A stretch of 51,940 nt of DNA from Gammaproteobacteria bacterium UBA3067 (lineage in GTDB: Bacteria > Pseudomonadota > Gammaproteobacteria > Pseudomonadales > UBA3067). The stretch lies in the NCBI GenBank assembly GCA_002366835.1, contig DFBZ01000026.1, positions 1 through 51,940 on the forward strand, given 5' to 3'. Position 1 is the stretch's first letter, and each line of letters opens with the position of its first letter. This document shows positions 25,139-33,960 of the stretch, one piece after another. Made by a program: the position numbers and the translations under genes. The notes beneath the pieces were generated by a model. The model was given only the letters and a program-made list of their open reading frames with translations. It had not been told where the DNA came from and did no database searches.

Positions 25139-25783
25139 ATGCAAGATTACCAACGAGAGTTTATCCGCTTTGCTATTGATCACCAAGTCTTACGCTTTGG
25201 TGAATTTACCCTGAAATCGGGGCGTGTTAGCCCTTACTTTTTTAATGCGGGTTTATTTAATACCGGGCAGGCCGCTGCCAGGCTGGGTCGATTTTATGCT
25301 GAGGCGATTCAGGACGCGGGCATTGATTACGATGTCATTTTTGGCCCAGCTTACAAGGGCATCCCTATTGCCACCAGTATGGCGGTGGCATTGGCGGATA
25401 AATTTGGCGTTGATAAGCCCTTTGCCTTTAATCGTAAAGAAGCGAAGGATCACGGTGAGGGTGGCACCCTTGTGGGGGCTGAGCTGCTTGGCAAGGTCTT
25501 GATTGTGGATGATGTCATTACTGCCGGGACAGCGGTAAGGGAAGTGATGGCCCTGCTTGAAAAGCTTGAAGCAAAGCCAGCTGCCGTTTTGGTGGCTATG
25601 GATCGGCAAGAGCGTGGTAGCGGCGATTTGTCTGCAATACAGGAAGTTGAGCAGCAATTTGGCATCCCGGTTGTGAGCATTGTTACCATGAGCCACCTGG
25701 TGGAGTTCCTTGGGGAGGCTCCAGAAAACGATGCGCACCTGGTGGCTATGCAGAATTACAGAAGGGATTTCGGTATCTCTTAG
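25139..25783 (+). CDS. pyrE: Orotate phosphoribosyltransferase
   Basis: Converts orotate and PRPP to OMP in pyrimidine synthesis. I choose ATG 25139 (MQDYQREFIRFAI), four codons inside the longer GTG frame, because it aligns with E. coli PyrE; 214 residues. Motifs seen are KSGRVSPYFFNAGLFNTG, FGPAYKGIPIAT, the catalytic FNRKEAKDHGEGG loop and the PRPP motif VLIVDDVITAGTAVRE. Second gene after rph. Confidence 0.97.
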   Translation: MQDYQREFIRFAIDHQVLRFGEFTLKSGRVSPYFFNAGLFNTGQAAARLGRFYAEAIQDAGIDYDVIFGPAYKGIPIATSMAVALADKFGVDKPFAFNRKEAKDHGEGGTLVGAELLGKVLIVDDVITAGTAVREVMALLEKLEAKPAAVLVAMDRQERGSGDLSAIQEVEQQFGIPVVSIVTMSHLVEFLGEAPENDAHLVAMQNYRRDFGIS

Positions 25784-25818
25784 ACTGAGTAATGACTCTC
25801 AACTTGGAGAGAATCGAA

Positions 25819-25848
25819 GCGATGAAGTCTGTTTTTGGGTTTCATCGC
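25819..25848 (+). terminator. Stem-loop downstream of pyrE
   Basis: GCGATGAA (25819-25826) and TTCATCGC (25841-25848) form an 8-bp perfect stem with a 14-base loop, 35 bases past the pyrE stop. Only a weak T-rich run follows, so it is a tentative terminator. Confidence 0.4.
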
Positions 25849-26000
25849 GTCGTCTTTGGGCTAGACTTTAAGTAGCTGGGATCTTGCGAGCGCCTTCTTT
25901 TACTCGCACGTAACGCCTCCTGCTGGCAACTGAAACTAAAGTCTTTTGTCGCTCAAAGGCTCCTTCTATTTCGTTTCAACCTTAATGATGAGACCTCCGC

Positions 26001-26624
26001 TTGCGCAACAACTTATTTATCAGCCGTTTTATCTGTCTGGCAGTAATGACCTTTTTTTCATTAAATCTGTGGGCTGGGCGCTTATACCAGTATGAGGATG
26101 ACAAAGGCAGAACGGTGCTTAATGACCGCGTGCCAAAGGCATTTATTCATAAAGGTTACAAGGTATTAAATGATAAAGGTTACGTTGTGGAGGTGATTCC
26201 TCCCGCGATGACGGAAGAGCAGAAAAAAGAATTTCACGAGGAGAAAAAACGACAAAAGGCCTTAAGAAAACTGCTTAAAACCTATTCAGGGCCTGAGGAT
26301 GCAGAGCTGGCACGGGATAGGCGTATGGACATGCTTGATAGTCAGATAGGCGTAAAAAAAGGGGTTATCGCCAGGTTGTTAGCTCAGAAAAAAAGAGAAA
26401 CGGAGAAGGCGGCAGACCTTGAGCGCAGGGGGCGAGAGGTTCACGCAAATATCGTTGGAAAGGTGGAACGACTTGATCGGCAGATTACCGCTGCGCGGGA
26501 AGAAATCTCTAAAAGGGAGCTGGAAAAAGAGGAAACCCGCTTACGCTTCGAGAAGGATGTTCAGGAGCTCAGGGCGCTGCTGAGTAAACCAAGTAAGGAC
26601 TTGAAAATTCAACAAACTCCCTGA
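26001..26624 (+). CDS. Exported DUF4124-like protein with C-terminal coiled coil
   Basis: A 207-residue protein of unknown function. A TTG start at 26001 gives a proper signal peptide (RNNLFISRF positive end, hydrophobic stretch to LNLWAG); starting at the ATG at 26046 would leave a shorter, uncharged one. The mature protein begins RLYQYEDDKGRTVLNDRVP, a DUF4124-like strand pattern. From about residue 85 it is a long charged coiled coil (KKR, EKAADLERRGRE, RQITAAREEISKRELEKEE). The gene is alone, and its end overlaps the end of slmA by 16 bases on the opposite strand. Confidence 0.72.
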   Translation: MRNNLFISRFICLAVMTFFSLNLWAGRLYQYEDDKGRTVLNDRVPKAFIHKGYKVLNDKGYVVEVIPPAMTEEQKKEFHEEKKRQKALRKLLKTYSGPEDAELARDRRMDMLDSQIGVKKGVIARLLAQKKRETEKAADLERRGREVHANIVGKVERLDRQITAAREEISKRELEKEETRLRFEKDVQELRALLSKPSKDLKIQQTP

Positions 26625-26639
26625 TGGGGGGTTGTTGAA
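26608..26639. terminator. Shared terminator at the slmA / DUF4124-like convergent ends
   Basis: TTCAACAA (26608-26615) pairs with TTGTTGAA (26632-26639), and the inner CTCCC and GGGGG extend the stem. On the minus strand it is followed by ATTTTC, so it fits a terminator for slmA, whose last codons it includes. Confidence 0.6.
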
Positions 26640-27223
26640 AACAGGTTTTGTGAGAGGTGCTGCCACTGTAGTGGCCAGTGAGTGGTGGGCATGCGTTTAA
26701 ACCCGCTACGCACGAATTGGCTTATTCGCCCTTCAATGGTGGAAAAAATCAGGTTGGCGGCAGCAGTGGCAGGTATGCTTGGAATCATGCCATCATTTCT
26801 TTCTGCATCACTAATGGCTTTGCTTAACAAGGCTTCTAATCGCTCGTTCATCTCCAGAGCTTTCGATCTAAGGCGCTCCGCTTCGCCCGCTAAGGCATCG
26901 CCAGATAGGATGCGGCTCAAACCCGGGTTGGCTTCGGAAAATGAAAGGATTGTGGCGAGCGTCTGTTCACAATAATCCAACGCACTGCTGGCATCGCAAC
27001 GGAGGTCGTTAATGCGCTTGAACAGGGTGTCGTCTATCTGCTCTATCAAACCTTCAAATATTTTTGTTTTACTGGGAAAGTGACGGTAAATAGCGGCTTC
27101 GGACATGCCCAGTTCATCAGCCAGTTTTGCCGTAGTAACTCGCCCACCAGGGCTTTTTTCCAGCATGCTTGTCAAGGCGTTAAGTATTTGCTGGCGCTTG
27201 CATGTTTTGGTTCGTCCAGGCAT
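26609..27223 (-). CDS. slmA: Nucleoid occlusion factor SlmA (TetR family)
   Basis: DNA-bound inhibitor of FtsZ assembly over the nucleoid. The 204-residue product has a TetR helix-turn-helix (about 25-55: RVTTAKLADELGMSEAAIYRHFPSKTKIF, cited here in parts: TTAKLADELG, AAIYRHFPSKTKIF) that closely resembles E. coli SlmA, followed by NPGLSRILSGDAL and SQFVRSGFKRMPTTHW near the end, which match SlmA's FVRSEFKYRPT region. Start ATG after AAAGAG. It lies downstream of argB beyond a MITE-like element. Confidence 0.92.
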   Translation of the reverse strand: MPGRTKTCKRQQILNALTSMLEKSPGGRVTTAKLADELGMSEAAIYRHFPSKTKIFEGLIEQIDDTLFKRINDLRCDASSALDYCEQTLATILSFSEANPGLSRILSGDALAGEAERLRSKALEMNERLEALLSKAISDAERNDGMIPSIPATAAANLIFSTIEGRISQFVRSGFKRMPTTHWPLQWQHLSQNLFSTTPHQGVC

Positions 27224-27236
27224 TTTTATCTCTTTA

Positions 27237-27376
27237 GGGTATCTCTGAAAATTGCCTTTTTACCCGATAGCGGCGTCAGCTCGGTACTCAACTCCTCATG
27301 TAGCCTTAGTACACTGCGGGTTTCCGTGCGGTGCTTCCTTGCTCTCGAATAAAAATTCTAATTTTTAGAGATGCCC
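27237..27376. mobile_element. MITE-like non-autonomous element
   Basis: A 140-bp segment whose ends are inverted: GGGTATCTCTGAAAATT at the left (27237-27253), and at the right (27360-27376) the reverse complement of GGGCATCTCTAAAAATT, identical at 15 of 17 positions. It is flanked by the direct repeat TTTA (27233-27236 and 27377-27380), as expected for a target-site duplication. It contains no open reading frame. The end sequence and the short T/A-rich target suggest relation to IS5-type elements, but that is an inference. Confidence 0.7.
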
Positions 27377-27403
27377 TTTATTGTTTTCGTTTTGGCTGCG
27401 TGC

Positions 27404-28312
27404 TTATAACTTGTTGGTAATGAGCGTGCCAACCCCAGTGTCTGTGAACACTTCAAGTAACAAAGCATTGGAAACCCTGCCATCTATGATGTGTGCGCTG
27501 ACCGTGCCATTTTTGACTGCATCCAGTGCGCAGGTGATTTTTGGCAGCATGCCGCCATAGATGGTTCCATCGGCGATTAGATCATCCACTTGCCTGGTGG
27601 TCAAGCCGGTTAGAACCTCGCCAGATTTATCTTGTAATCCGGCAACATTGGTGAGGAGTAATAGTTTCTCAGCCCGCATAACCTCGGCAATTTTGCCTGC
27701 CACCAGGTCGGCGTTGATATTGTAGGAGATGCCCTCGTCATCGACCCCAATGGGTGCGATGACGGGAATAAAATTACTTTTCACCAACATATCGATAACA
27801 CTGGTATCGATGGACTGTACTGATCCCACGTGGCCAATATCGATGATTTCCGGGGCCATCAAGTCTTCGTTGGCTTTATTGATATGTAGTTTTTTGGCCC
27901 GAATTAAGGGTCCGTCTTTGCCGCTAAGGCCGATGGCGCGCCCGCCATTATGGTTAATGAGGTTCACGATGTCTTTGTTCACCAAGCCGCCGAGAACCAT
28001 CTCTACCACATCCATGGTTTCGCTGTCGGTGACACGCATGCCGTCAACAAAGGAACTCTCTTTGCCGATTTTACTCAGTAGCTCGCCGATTTGAGGCCCG
28101 CCACCGTGCACCACGACGGGGTTAATACCCACCAGTTTCATCAGTACGACATTTTTGGCAAAGCTGCTTTTTAGGCTTTCATCGGTCATGGCGTTGCCAC
28201 CATATTTAACGACAATCGTTTTACCGCTGAATTTGCGGATATAGGGTAGCGCTTCGGTGAGTACTTGCGCTGTGATATCCGGGCTGGGGCTGTTTTTGTC
28301 AGGATTTACCAC
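27404..28312 (-). CDS. argB: Acetylglutamate kinase
   Basis: Second step of arginine synthesis: phosphorylates N-acetyl-L-glutamate. The 302-residue product has KTIVVKYGGNAM (ATP-binding), PVVVHGGGPQIG (substrate loop) and the C-terminal GMLPKITCALDAVKNG block. Start GTG 28312 (MVNPDKN). The usual gammaproteobacterial length is 290-302. In the minus-strand series coaBC-dut-algC-argB-slmA, an order also known from Pseudomonas. Confidence 0.96.
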   Translation of the reverse strand: MVNPDKNSPSPDITAQVLTEALPYIRKFSGKTIVVKYGGNAMTDESLKSSFAKNVVLMKLVGINPVVVHGGGPQIGELLSKIGKESSFVDGMRVTDSETMDVVEMVLGGLVNKDIVNLINHNGGRAIGLSGKDGPLIRAKKLHINKANEDLMAPEIIDIGHVGSVQSIDTSVIDMLVKSNFIPVIAPIGVDDEGISYNINADLVAGKIAEVMRAEKLLLLTNVAGLQDKSGEVLTGLTTRQVDDLIADGTIYGGMLPKITCALDAVKNGTVSAHIIDGRVSNALLLEVFTDTGVGTLITNKL

Positions 28313-28486
28313 GTTGGATGAAACCTCAATAATGCGGAAAGAGGCCCTTACGCAGACGCTGTTTTTTCTAGCGTAAAGGTGTCTAAAAACGTTAAGCGTG
28401 GGCGAGTACGCTCTTCAGTAGCGGATACTACCGAAAAGCGCCGTGGTATTCGAGTTTGGGGGGCTGGTGGGCAGGTAATTGTCGGT

Positions 28487-31090
28487 TTAGCCATTAGTAT
28501 TAATGATGAGGTTCTCGTCCACCATTTGTAGCTGCTTCTGGAATAAACCTTTTATTTGCTCCAGTGCTTCCTCGTTGTGGGCCTCAAAGCGCGCGGTGAG
28601 TGCGGGCGTGGTGTTGGAAGCACGAACCAGGCCCCAGGCTTTGGGGAAGTCGACGCGCACTCCGTCGATGGTGTTGACTTTTCCGCTACCGAACTGCCCT
28701 TTTTCTTCGAGTGATTTAATAATCTGGAATTTTCGCTCTTCGGGTACAGAGATAAGAATTTCGGGTGTTGCGAGGTTTTCCGGTAAGTCTGCGAACACTT
28801 GTTCCACGCCTTCGCTCTCGGTGGATAAAATTTCCAGTAGACGTGCACCGCTATACAGAGCATCGTCAAAGCCAAACCAACGGTCGTTAAAGAAAATATG
28901 CCCGCTCATTTCTCCTGCCAAAGCGGCATTCATTTCTTTTAATTTGCCCTTAATCATCGAGTGGCCGGTCTTCCACATTAAGGGTCTTCCGCCAAGGTTG
29001 GTGATTAGCTCAGGCAGGCGTCGGCTGCATTTTACGTCGAAGATGATGTCAGCGCCGGGGTTGCGAACCAGCAGGTCTTTGGCGTAAAGCATCATCAAGC
29101 GGTCGGGCCAGATAACTTTTCCTGACGGCGTGACGATGCCGATGCGATCACCATCACCGTCAAAAGCGATGCCGAGATCTGCATCATTTTCCTTGACGGC
29201 GTTTTTGAGTGCTTCGAGGTTTTCTTCGCGGCTGGGGTCTGGGTGGTGGTTGGGAAAGTTGCCGTCAATTTCCGAGAATAAAGGGATGGTATTGCAGCCC
29301 AGTTCTTCAAACAGTTCAGGGGCGATTTCCCCTGCTGCCCCGTTCCCGCTGTCGAGCACTATGGTCATCGGCGTTGCAAGAATGACATCTTCAGCGATGT
29401 GATTTATATATTTTTCTTTGAAGTCTGATTTACTCTCTTCCCCGCTGCCTTGCTCAATGGCGTTGCGAATCAGGCGATTACGCAGAGCCAGCACGCCTTC
29501 TCCCGAAAGGGTGTCCCCAGCAATCATTATTTTTAGGCCATTGTACTGCTTCGGATTATGGCTACCAGTCACCATGACGCCGGAGCGCGAGCTTTCTTCT
29601 GTGTGGCAAGCAAACCAGAGCACGGGGGTGGGTACGATGCCGATGTTAGTGACATGGATGCCTGTGCTTAATAGGCCTTCTATGAGGGCTTTGCTGAGAG
29701 CAGGGCTGGATAAGCGGCCGTCGCGGCCGACAAATATGGATTGTTCGCCCTTTTCCAGAGCTTCGCTGCCGATGGATTTTCCCAGTAGGTGGATAGTGTC
29801 TTCAGTGATGTCCGCATCTACAATGCCGCGAATATCGTAGGCGCGAAAAATGCTGGCGGGTATGTCTGGCAACTCTAGTTTGTCGTCAACTTCGGCGCTG
29901 GGCAGACCGTGCCCGGGGAATTCTTTTTGAAGGTTTTGGCTTTCGGCTGTAAGGCCTTCAGGCAAATCGAGTTCCGCAGCGGCCTCTTGGTCGAGGGATG
30001 GACTGTGGTTTGACTTAGAGGCATTTTTTACAGTGGTAGGCGACTTGGCGTGTTGGTTTTGCAGGGCCTCAGTTTCGTCTTTGTAGTCAGCGAGTATACG
30101 TTCCAGGGTGTGATCCAGCGTTTCCATAAAGAGCACTTTAAAATCGGGGCGCCTTGAATATTGTCCAAACTTGAGCTCTTCCAAGTGTGCAATAAGAAGG
30201 GCGCTGTCTAAGCGCAGATTTTTTTCTGTGATCTTAAAGGCAATAACGGTGGCTGCAGCTCCCAATAAGAAGGCCGCTAATACCGGAGTAAAAAATTCCA
30301 GCAAGCCATCTATGGGATTTATAGGGTTTGTTGCATAGATGAGTTTCCAGTTTGGGTTGTTAGTGTTTTGTTCGCTACGAATCATGCCTTCTTGTAGCTG
30401 CTTTTTACCCTGGCTGATTAGAATCAGCGGCTTACCATTTTTAAATTGCTGAACGAGCTGAAGCGAGGCGTGCTCGTTTATGCTTGCTCCGGTTTGGCCA
30501 AGCAAGGCGCTAAAGTCGATGGACGCTAGAAGGACGCCAATAATTTCATCGCCATTTTTAATGGGGTGGGCCTCATTGAGGATGAGCTTGCCCTCTGCAG
30601 TGGATACTTCTGGCGGGATGGCTTCACCCACTTCTGTTTTTTGCACCATGTCTACAGTGGAAAAGCTAAGTGGGGGGGAGGCATTTCGATCTGGTTTTGC
30701 CGCGCCCTTCGCAATAATGCGTGTTTTTAGGCTGTGCGGAATGAGGGCGTTAACGCTGCTTTCCAGTTGCGCTACCCGTTCATGGTCTTGATCCGCAAGG
30801 GCTGTAGCGAGACCCTCTAAAGAGGCGGCATGAGATATAGTATATTTCAGCACCCCTTCAGTGTGATTAACCTGCTGAGTGAAGAGCTGCGCCTGGGATT
30901 CGACTTCCAGAAGCGCAGTGTCATGGCTTTTTTTTGTGGCAATGAGTAGGTGGTAGCCAAAACCGAAAAGTAAGCTGACCACAAGCATGATGGTCACGGG
31001 CAGGAGTATAAAAGAGAGAAAGCTTTTAGCAGAATGCTGTTTTTTTTCTACTTGCGTGCTGTTGTTTGCGTTCTTTTTCTTTCTAGCCAT
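28487..31090 (-). CDS. algC: Phosphomannomutase/phosphoglucomutase AlgC with membrane sensor-like N-terminal extension
   Basis: Interconverts mannose-6-P/mannose-1-P and glucose-6-P/glucose-1-P for exopolysaccharide and LPS. The 867-residue product has an N-terminal transmembrane helix (about 25-50), an extracytoplasmic region of about 210 residues, a second helix (about 265-288), a charged linker and a C-terminal catalytic domain (about 405-867) with IFRAYDIRGIV, the phosphoserine loop TGSHNPKQYNG, the metal site DGDGDR and the sugar loop GEMSGH. The roughly 400-residue extension resembles a chemoreceptor-type sensor module; Pseudomonas has such long forms annotated too, often with the short enzyme assigned by an internal start. 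Confidence 0.93.
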   Translation of the reverse strand: MARKKKNANNSTQVEKKQHSAKSFLSFILLPVTIMLVVSLLFGFGYHLLIATKKSHDTALLEVESQAQLFTQQVNHTEGVLKYTISHAASLEGLATALADQDHERVAQLESSVNALIPHSLKTRIIAKGAAKPDRNASPPLSFSTVDMVQKTEVGEAIPPEVSTAEGKLILNEAHPIKNGDEIIGVLLASIDFSALLGQTGASINEHASLQLVQQFKNGKPLILISQGKKQLQEGMIRSEQNTNNPNWKLIYATNPINPIDGLLEFFTPVLAAFLLGAAATVIAFKITEKNLRLDSALLIAHLEELKFGQYSRRPDFKVLFMETLDHTLERILADYKDETEALQNQHAKSPTTVKNASKSNHSPSLDQEAAAELDLPEGLTAESQNLQKEFPGHGLPSAEVDDKLELPDIPASIFRAYDIRGIVDADITEDTIHLLGKSIGSEALEKGEQSIFVGRDGRLSSPALSKALIEGLLSTGIHVTNIGIVPTPVLWFACHTEESSRSGVMVTGSHNPKQYNGLKIMIAGDTLSGEGVLALRNRLIRNAIEQGSGEESKSDFKEKYINHIAEDVILATPMTIVLDSGNGAAGEIAPELFEELGCNTIPLFSEIDGNFPNHHPDPSREENLEALKNAVKENDADLGIAFDGDGDRIGIVTPSGKVIWPDRLMMLYAKDLLVRNPGADIIFDVKCSRRLPELITNLGGRPLMWKTGHSMIKGKLKEMNAALAGEMSGHIFFNDRWFGFDDALYSGARLLEILSTESEGVEQVFADLPENLATPEILISVPEERKFQIIKSLEEKGQFGSGKVNTIDGVRVDFPKAWGLVRASNTTPALTARFEAHNEEALEQIKGLFQKQLQMVDENLIINTNG

Positions 31091-31251
31091 GAGCCGTTGA
31101 TCCTTGCGGCGCTAATAATAAATGAAGGGGTAAGTTTGTGAATAGTATAGGTGAAATATGGCGTTAGACCTAAGGGCAGTCATAGGCGTGCCCTTGAGGA
31201 GCGTGTATTAGGGAGGCTGGAAAAAGCATTTGGTTTTTTGTAAGGGGTTTT

Positions 31252-31707
31252 TTAGTGTCTGCCCGAGTGGCCGAAGCCGCCTTCTCCGCGTTCGCTTGTA
31301 TCGAATTCGGATACCAACTCTAGTTCAGCCTGAATAACGGGGACAATAACAAGCTGTGCAATTCTTTCGCCGGGCTCTATGTCAAAGCTGCTATGACCAC
31401 GGTTCCAGCAGGAAACAAAAAGCTGGCCCTGGTAGTCAGAATCAATTAAGCCAACCAGGTTGCCAAGTACGATGCCGTGCTTATGGCCAAGGCCAGAGCG
31501 GGGTAAGATCATTGCGGCATAAGCTGGGTTTTTAATGTGAATTGCTAGGCCGGTGGGGATAAGCAGTGTTTCGCCAGCCCCTAGGTTAGTTTTGCTGTCC
31601 AGCATGGCGCGTAAATCAAGACCCGCCGAGCCATCAGTGGCGTAGTTGGGTAAGGGGTATTCATTGCCAAGGCGGGAGTCGAGAACCTTTACTTGCAGTG
31701 ACTTCAT
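31252..31707 (-). CDS. dut: Deoxyuridine 5'-triphosphate nucleotidohydrolase
   Basis: Cleaves dUTP to dUMP, limiting uracil in DNA and feeding thymidylate synthesis. The 151-residue trimeric enzyme has all five motifs in order: GSAGLDLRA, PRSGLGHKHG, GNLVGLIDSDYQGQ, GERIAQLVI and the C-terminal arm RGEGGFGHSGRH, where the last usually reads GGFGSTG. It follows coaBC (32 bases apart), the common pairing. Confidence 0.97.
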   Translation of the reverse strand: MKSLQVKVLDSRLGNEYPLPNYATDGSAGLDLRAMLDSKTNLGAGETLLIPTGLAIHIKNPAYAAMILPRSGLGHKHGIVLGNLVGLIDSDYQGQLFVSCWNRGHSSFDIEPGERIAQLVIVPVIQAELELVSEFDTSERGEGGFGHSGRH

Positions 31708-31739
31708 GGTTTGATTTTATTCCGTTGAATGGGTGGGGA

Positions 31740-32963
31740 TTACCCTTTGGGGGCTTCGCTTATGGCAGAAGCGATGATATTGATGATCTGTTCGGCTATC
31801 GCTTCTTTGCTTGCGCGCTCGAGGCTTTGGTGCTTTTCTGCAGAAATCACTGTGACGGCATTTTGGTCAGAGTTAAAGCCAATATCGCTGCGCGTGACAT
31901 CATTCGCAATGATCAAATCGAGGTTTTTATTCTTTAATTTTCCTTGGGCGTAGCTGATTAGGTCGTTCGTTTCTGCGGCAAAGCCCACAGTGAAGGGTTT
32001 GTCTGGCAGTGAGGCCACCGCCGCAACAATATCAGGGTTGCGGGTTAACTGAATGGTCATGGTATCAGCAGACTTTTTGATTTTTTGCTCGGCCACTGTT
32101 TCTGGGCGATAGTCGGCAACCGCTGCGGTGGCGATAAAAATATCCGCGCTGCCAGCCATATCAAGTGATGCGGTGTGCATCTCCTGGGCGGTGTTGGTGT
32201 TAATCCTTTTTACGCCCTCAGGTGTACTTAGGTGAACCGGCCCAGCTATTAGGACGCTTTCCGCTCCTGCGGCCAAGGCGGCCTTGGCGAGGGCAAAGCC
32301 CATCTTGCCAGAGCTGTGGTTACTGATATAACGAATAGGGTCGAGGGCTTCTCTGGTTGGCCCAGCAGTAATCACCACCTTCTTACCGCTAAGCTTTTCG
32401 GCTGGTGCTGCTGCTTTGGAAAATAAGCGAAGCACTGCCGTGACCAGCTCGCTGGGTTCCAGCATACGCCCTGGCCCGGTTTCACCGCAGGCTTGCTCTC
32501 CAGAGCCAGGGCCAAGAAGGTGTATGCGGCGCTGCTTTAAGGTGAGCGCGTTTTCCTGGGTGGCGGGATTTCTCCACATTTGTTGGTTCATGGCGGGCGC
32601 GGCCGCAATGGGGGCGTTGGTGGCGAGGCACAGGGTAGAAAGTAGGTCGTTGGCAAAACCATGGGTCAGTCGGGCAAGAAAGTCAGCGCTGGCCGGGGCG
32701 ATTAATACCAGGTCGGCCCAGCGCGCCAGTTCAATATGGCCCATGGCGGCTTCTGCATCTCGATCCAGTAAGCTATCGCTAACAGGGTTGCCTGATAAGG
32801 CCTGGAAGGTTAGGGGGGTGATGAATTCTTTTGCGCCATCCGTCATAACAACTCGGACATCGGCTCCCTGCTCCTTAAGGCGGCGAGTCAGCTCTGCGCT
32901 CTTGTAGGCGGCGATTCCCCCAGTGATGCCCAGAATGATTTTTTTATGGGAGAGTTGTGCCAC
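31740..32963 (-). CDS. coaBC: Bifunctional phosphopantothenoylcysteine synthetase/decarboxylase
   Basis: Makes 4'-phosphopantetheine for coenzyme A. The 407-residue product has an N-terminal flavin-dependent CoaC domain (GITGGIAAYKSAELTRRL; catalytic His in AMGHIELARWADL; PAMNQQMW motif) and a C-terminal CoaB domain (KVVITAGPTREALDPIRYISNHSSGKMG, given here in parts: ITAGPTREALDP, ISNHSSGKMG; AAVADYRPE, KIKKS). Start GTG 32963. Divergent from radC, convergent in function with coaD at 38.8 kb. Confidence 0.96.
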   Translation of the reverse strand: MAQLSHKKIILGITGGIAAYKSAELTRRLKEQGADVRVVMTDGAKEFITPLTFQALSGNPVSDSLLDRDAEAAMGHIELARWADLVLIAPASADFLARLTHGFANDLLSTLCLATNAPIAAAPAMNQQMWRNPATQENALTLKQRRIHLLGPGSGEQACGETGPGRMLEPSELVTAVLRLFSKAAAPAEKLSGKKVVITAGPTREALDPIRYISNHSSGKMGFALAKAALAAGAESVLIAGPVHLSTPEGVKRINTNTAQEMHTASLDMAGSADIFIATAAVADYRPETVAEQKIKKSADTMTIQLTRNPDIVAAVASLPDKPFTVGFAAETNDLISYAQGKLKNKNLDLIIANDVTRSDIGFNSDQNAVTVISAEKHQSLERASKEAIAEQIINIIASAISEAPKG

Positions 32964-33129
32964 GCCCTAGCTCCATGATTTGTATGGTGATTTTATGATT
33001 AAATGTAAATGGTAATTTTTGACCAATCGCGAGGTAATTACGCCGTATATTTTGAGGGTCACGAATAGTAGCATCTTTTCAATTGTAGAGCGTTTACAAA
33101 ATACGCATCAAAAAAACAGGAGAAAAGTG

Positions 33130-33807
33130 TTGCCTATCAATCACTGGCCAGAAAGTGAAAGGCCTAGAGAGAAACTATTGGAAAAGGGAAGTGCGGCATT
33201 GTCCGATGCGGAGCTATTGGCAATTTTCTTTCGCACGGGCATCGCGGGTAAAACAGCGGTGGACATGGCCCGAGAGACATTGGCGCATTTCGGCTCGTTG
33301 AGAAAGCTTGTGGAATCAAGAGTCGAGGCATTTTGCTCTGTACCAGGCTTGGGGCCGGCAAAATACGTACAAATTCAAGCTGCGCTGGAGCTGGGAGAGC
33401 GTTGCATGAGGGAAACGTTACAGCGTGGGGATGTTTTATCGAACCCTGCTGAGACCCGCGATTTTCTTATGGTGCGAATGCGGTCGTATCATCATGAGGT
33501 GTTCGCCTGCCTGTTTCTTGATAACCAGAATCGAGTGATTGAATTTGATGAAATGTTTTTTGGTACCATTAATGGCGCATCGGTGTATTGCCGTGAGGTG
33601 GTTAAGCGCGGCCTAGAGCATAATGCTGCTGCCGTCATCTTTGCTCACAATCACCCGTCGGGAGTGGCGGAGCCCAGTCAATCCGATGAGCAAATCACCC
33701 GTCAGTTGGTCCAGTCTCTTGCGCTAGTGGATATTCGTGTACTTGATCATATCGTTGTGGGAGATGGTGAGACGGTGTCTTTTGCCGAGCGGGGTTTGCT
33801 GACATGA
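33130..33807 (+). CDS. radC: RadC-family JAB/MPN protein
   Basis: Widespread JAMM-fold protein with unclear role; once linked to DNA repair. The 225-residue product starts at TTG 33130 (MPINHWPESERPREKLL), matching the M-x-I-x-x-W-P start of relatives, with AGGAG seven bases upstream; the frame is open further upstream but is not supported. It has a helix-hairpin-helix region (FCSVPGLGPAKYVQ) and the metal motif with EMFFGTING, AHNHPSG and a downstream Asp (SQSDEQIT). Usual length for the Pseudomonas protein. Confidence 0.94.
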   Translation: MPINHWPESERPREKLLEKGSAALSDAELLAIFFRTGIAGKTAVDMARETLAHFGSLRKLVESRVEAFCSVPGLGPAKYVQIQAALELGERCMRETLQRGDVLSNPAETRDFLMVRMRSYHHEVFACLFLDNQNRVIEFDEMFFGTINGASVYCREVVKRGLEHNAAAVIFAHNHPSGVAEPSQSDEQITRQLVQSLALVDIRVLDHIVVGDGETVSFAERGLLT

Positions 33808-33857
33808 TCGGGAAGTGCACCAAGTGAGCTGTATTCGACAAGTTTTAAGGAAAAACC

Positions 33858-33886
33858 TTGAGAATCAGCTAAGGTTTTGGTATAAA
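33858..33886 (+). promoter_or_regulatory. Sigma-70 promoter of rpmB-rpmG
   Basis: TTGAGA (33858-33863), a 17-base spacer and TATAAA (33881-33886) give a strong promoter about 70 bases before the rpmB ATG. An 8-bp inverted repeat AAAACCTT/AAGGTTTT (33852-33859, 33871-33878) overlaps the -35 box and could also end radC transcription. Confidence 0.75.
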
Positions 33887-33960
33887 GTTGCCCCTTTGAA
33901 AATTACTATCAGACCTATCCCTAAAATCACTGGGAGAGGGCAGTCTTTTGGAGACCAAGC

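Noticed and set aside
25863..25960. Inverted AGACTTTA/TAAAGT pair in the pyrE-DUF4124 gap as a mobile element
   Set aside because: Arms of only 8-10 bases, about 80 bases apart, and no target duplication.
27080..27352. 90-residue plus-strand frame over slmA and the MITE
   Set aside because: Half is antisense to slmA, half is MITE; no ribosome binding site.
33019..33129. 37-residue N-terminal extension of RadC
   Set aside because: Not similar to the family; the TTG at 33130 has AGGAG and matches the family start.
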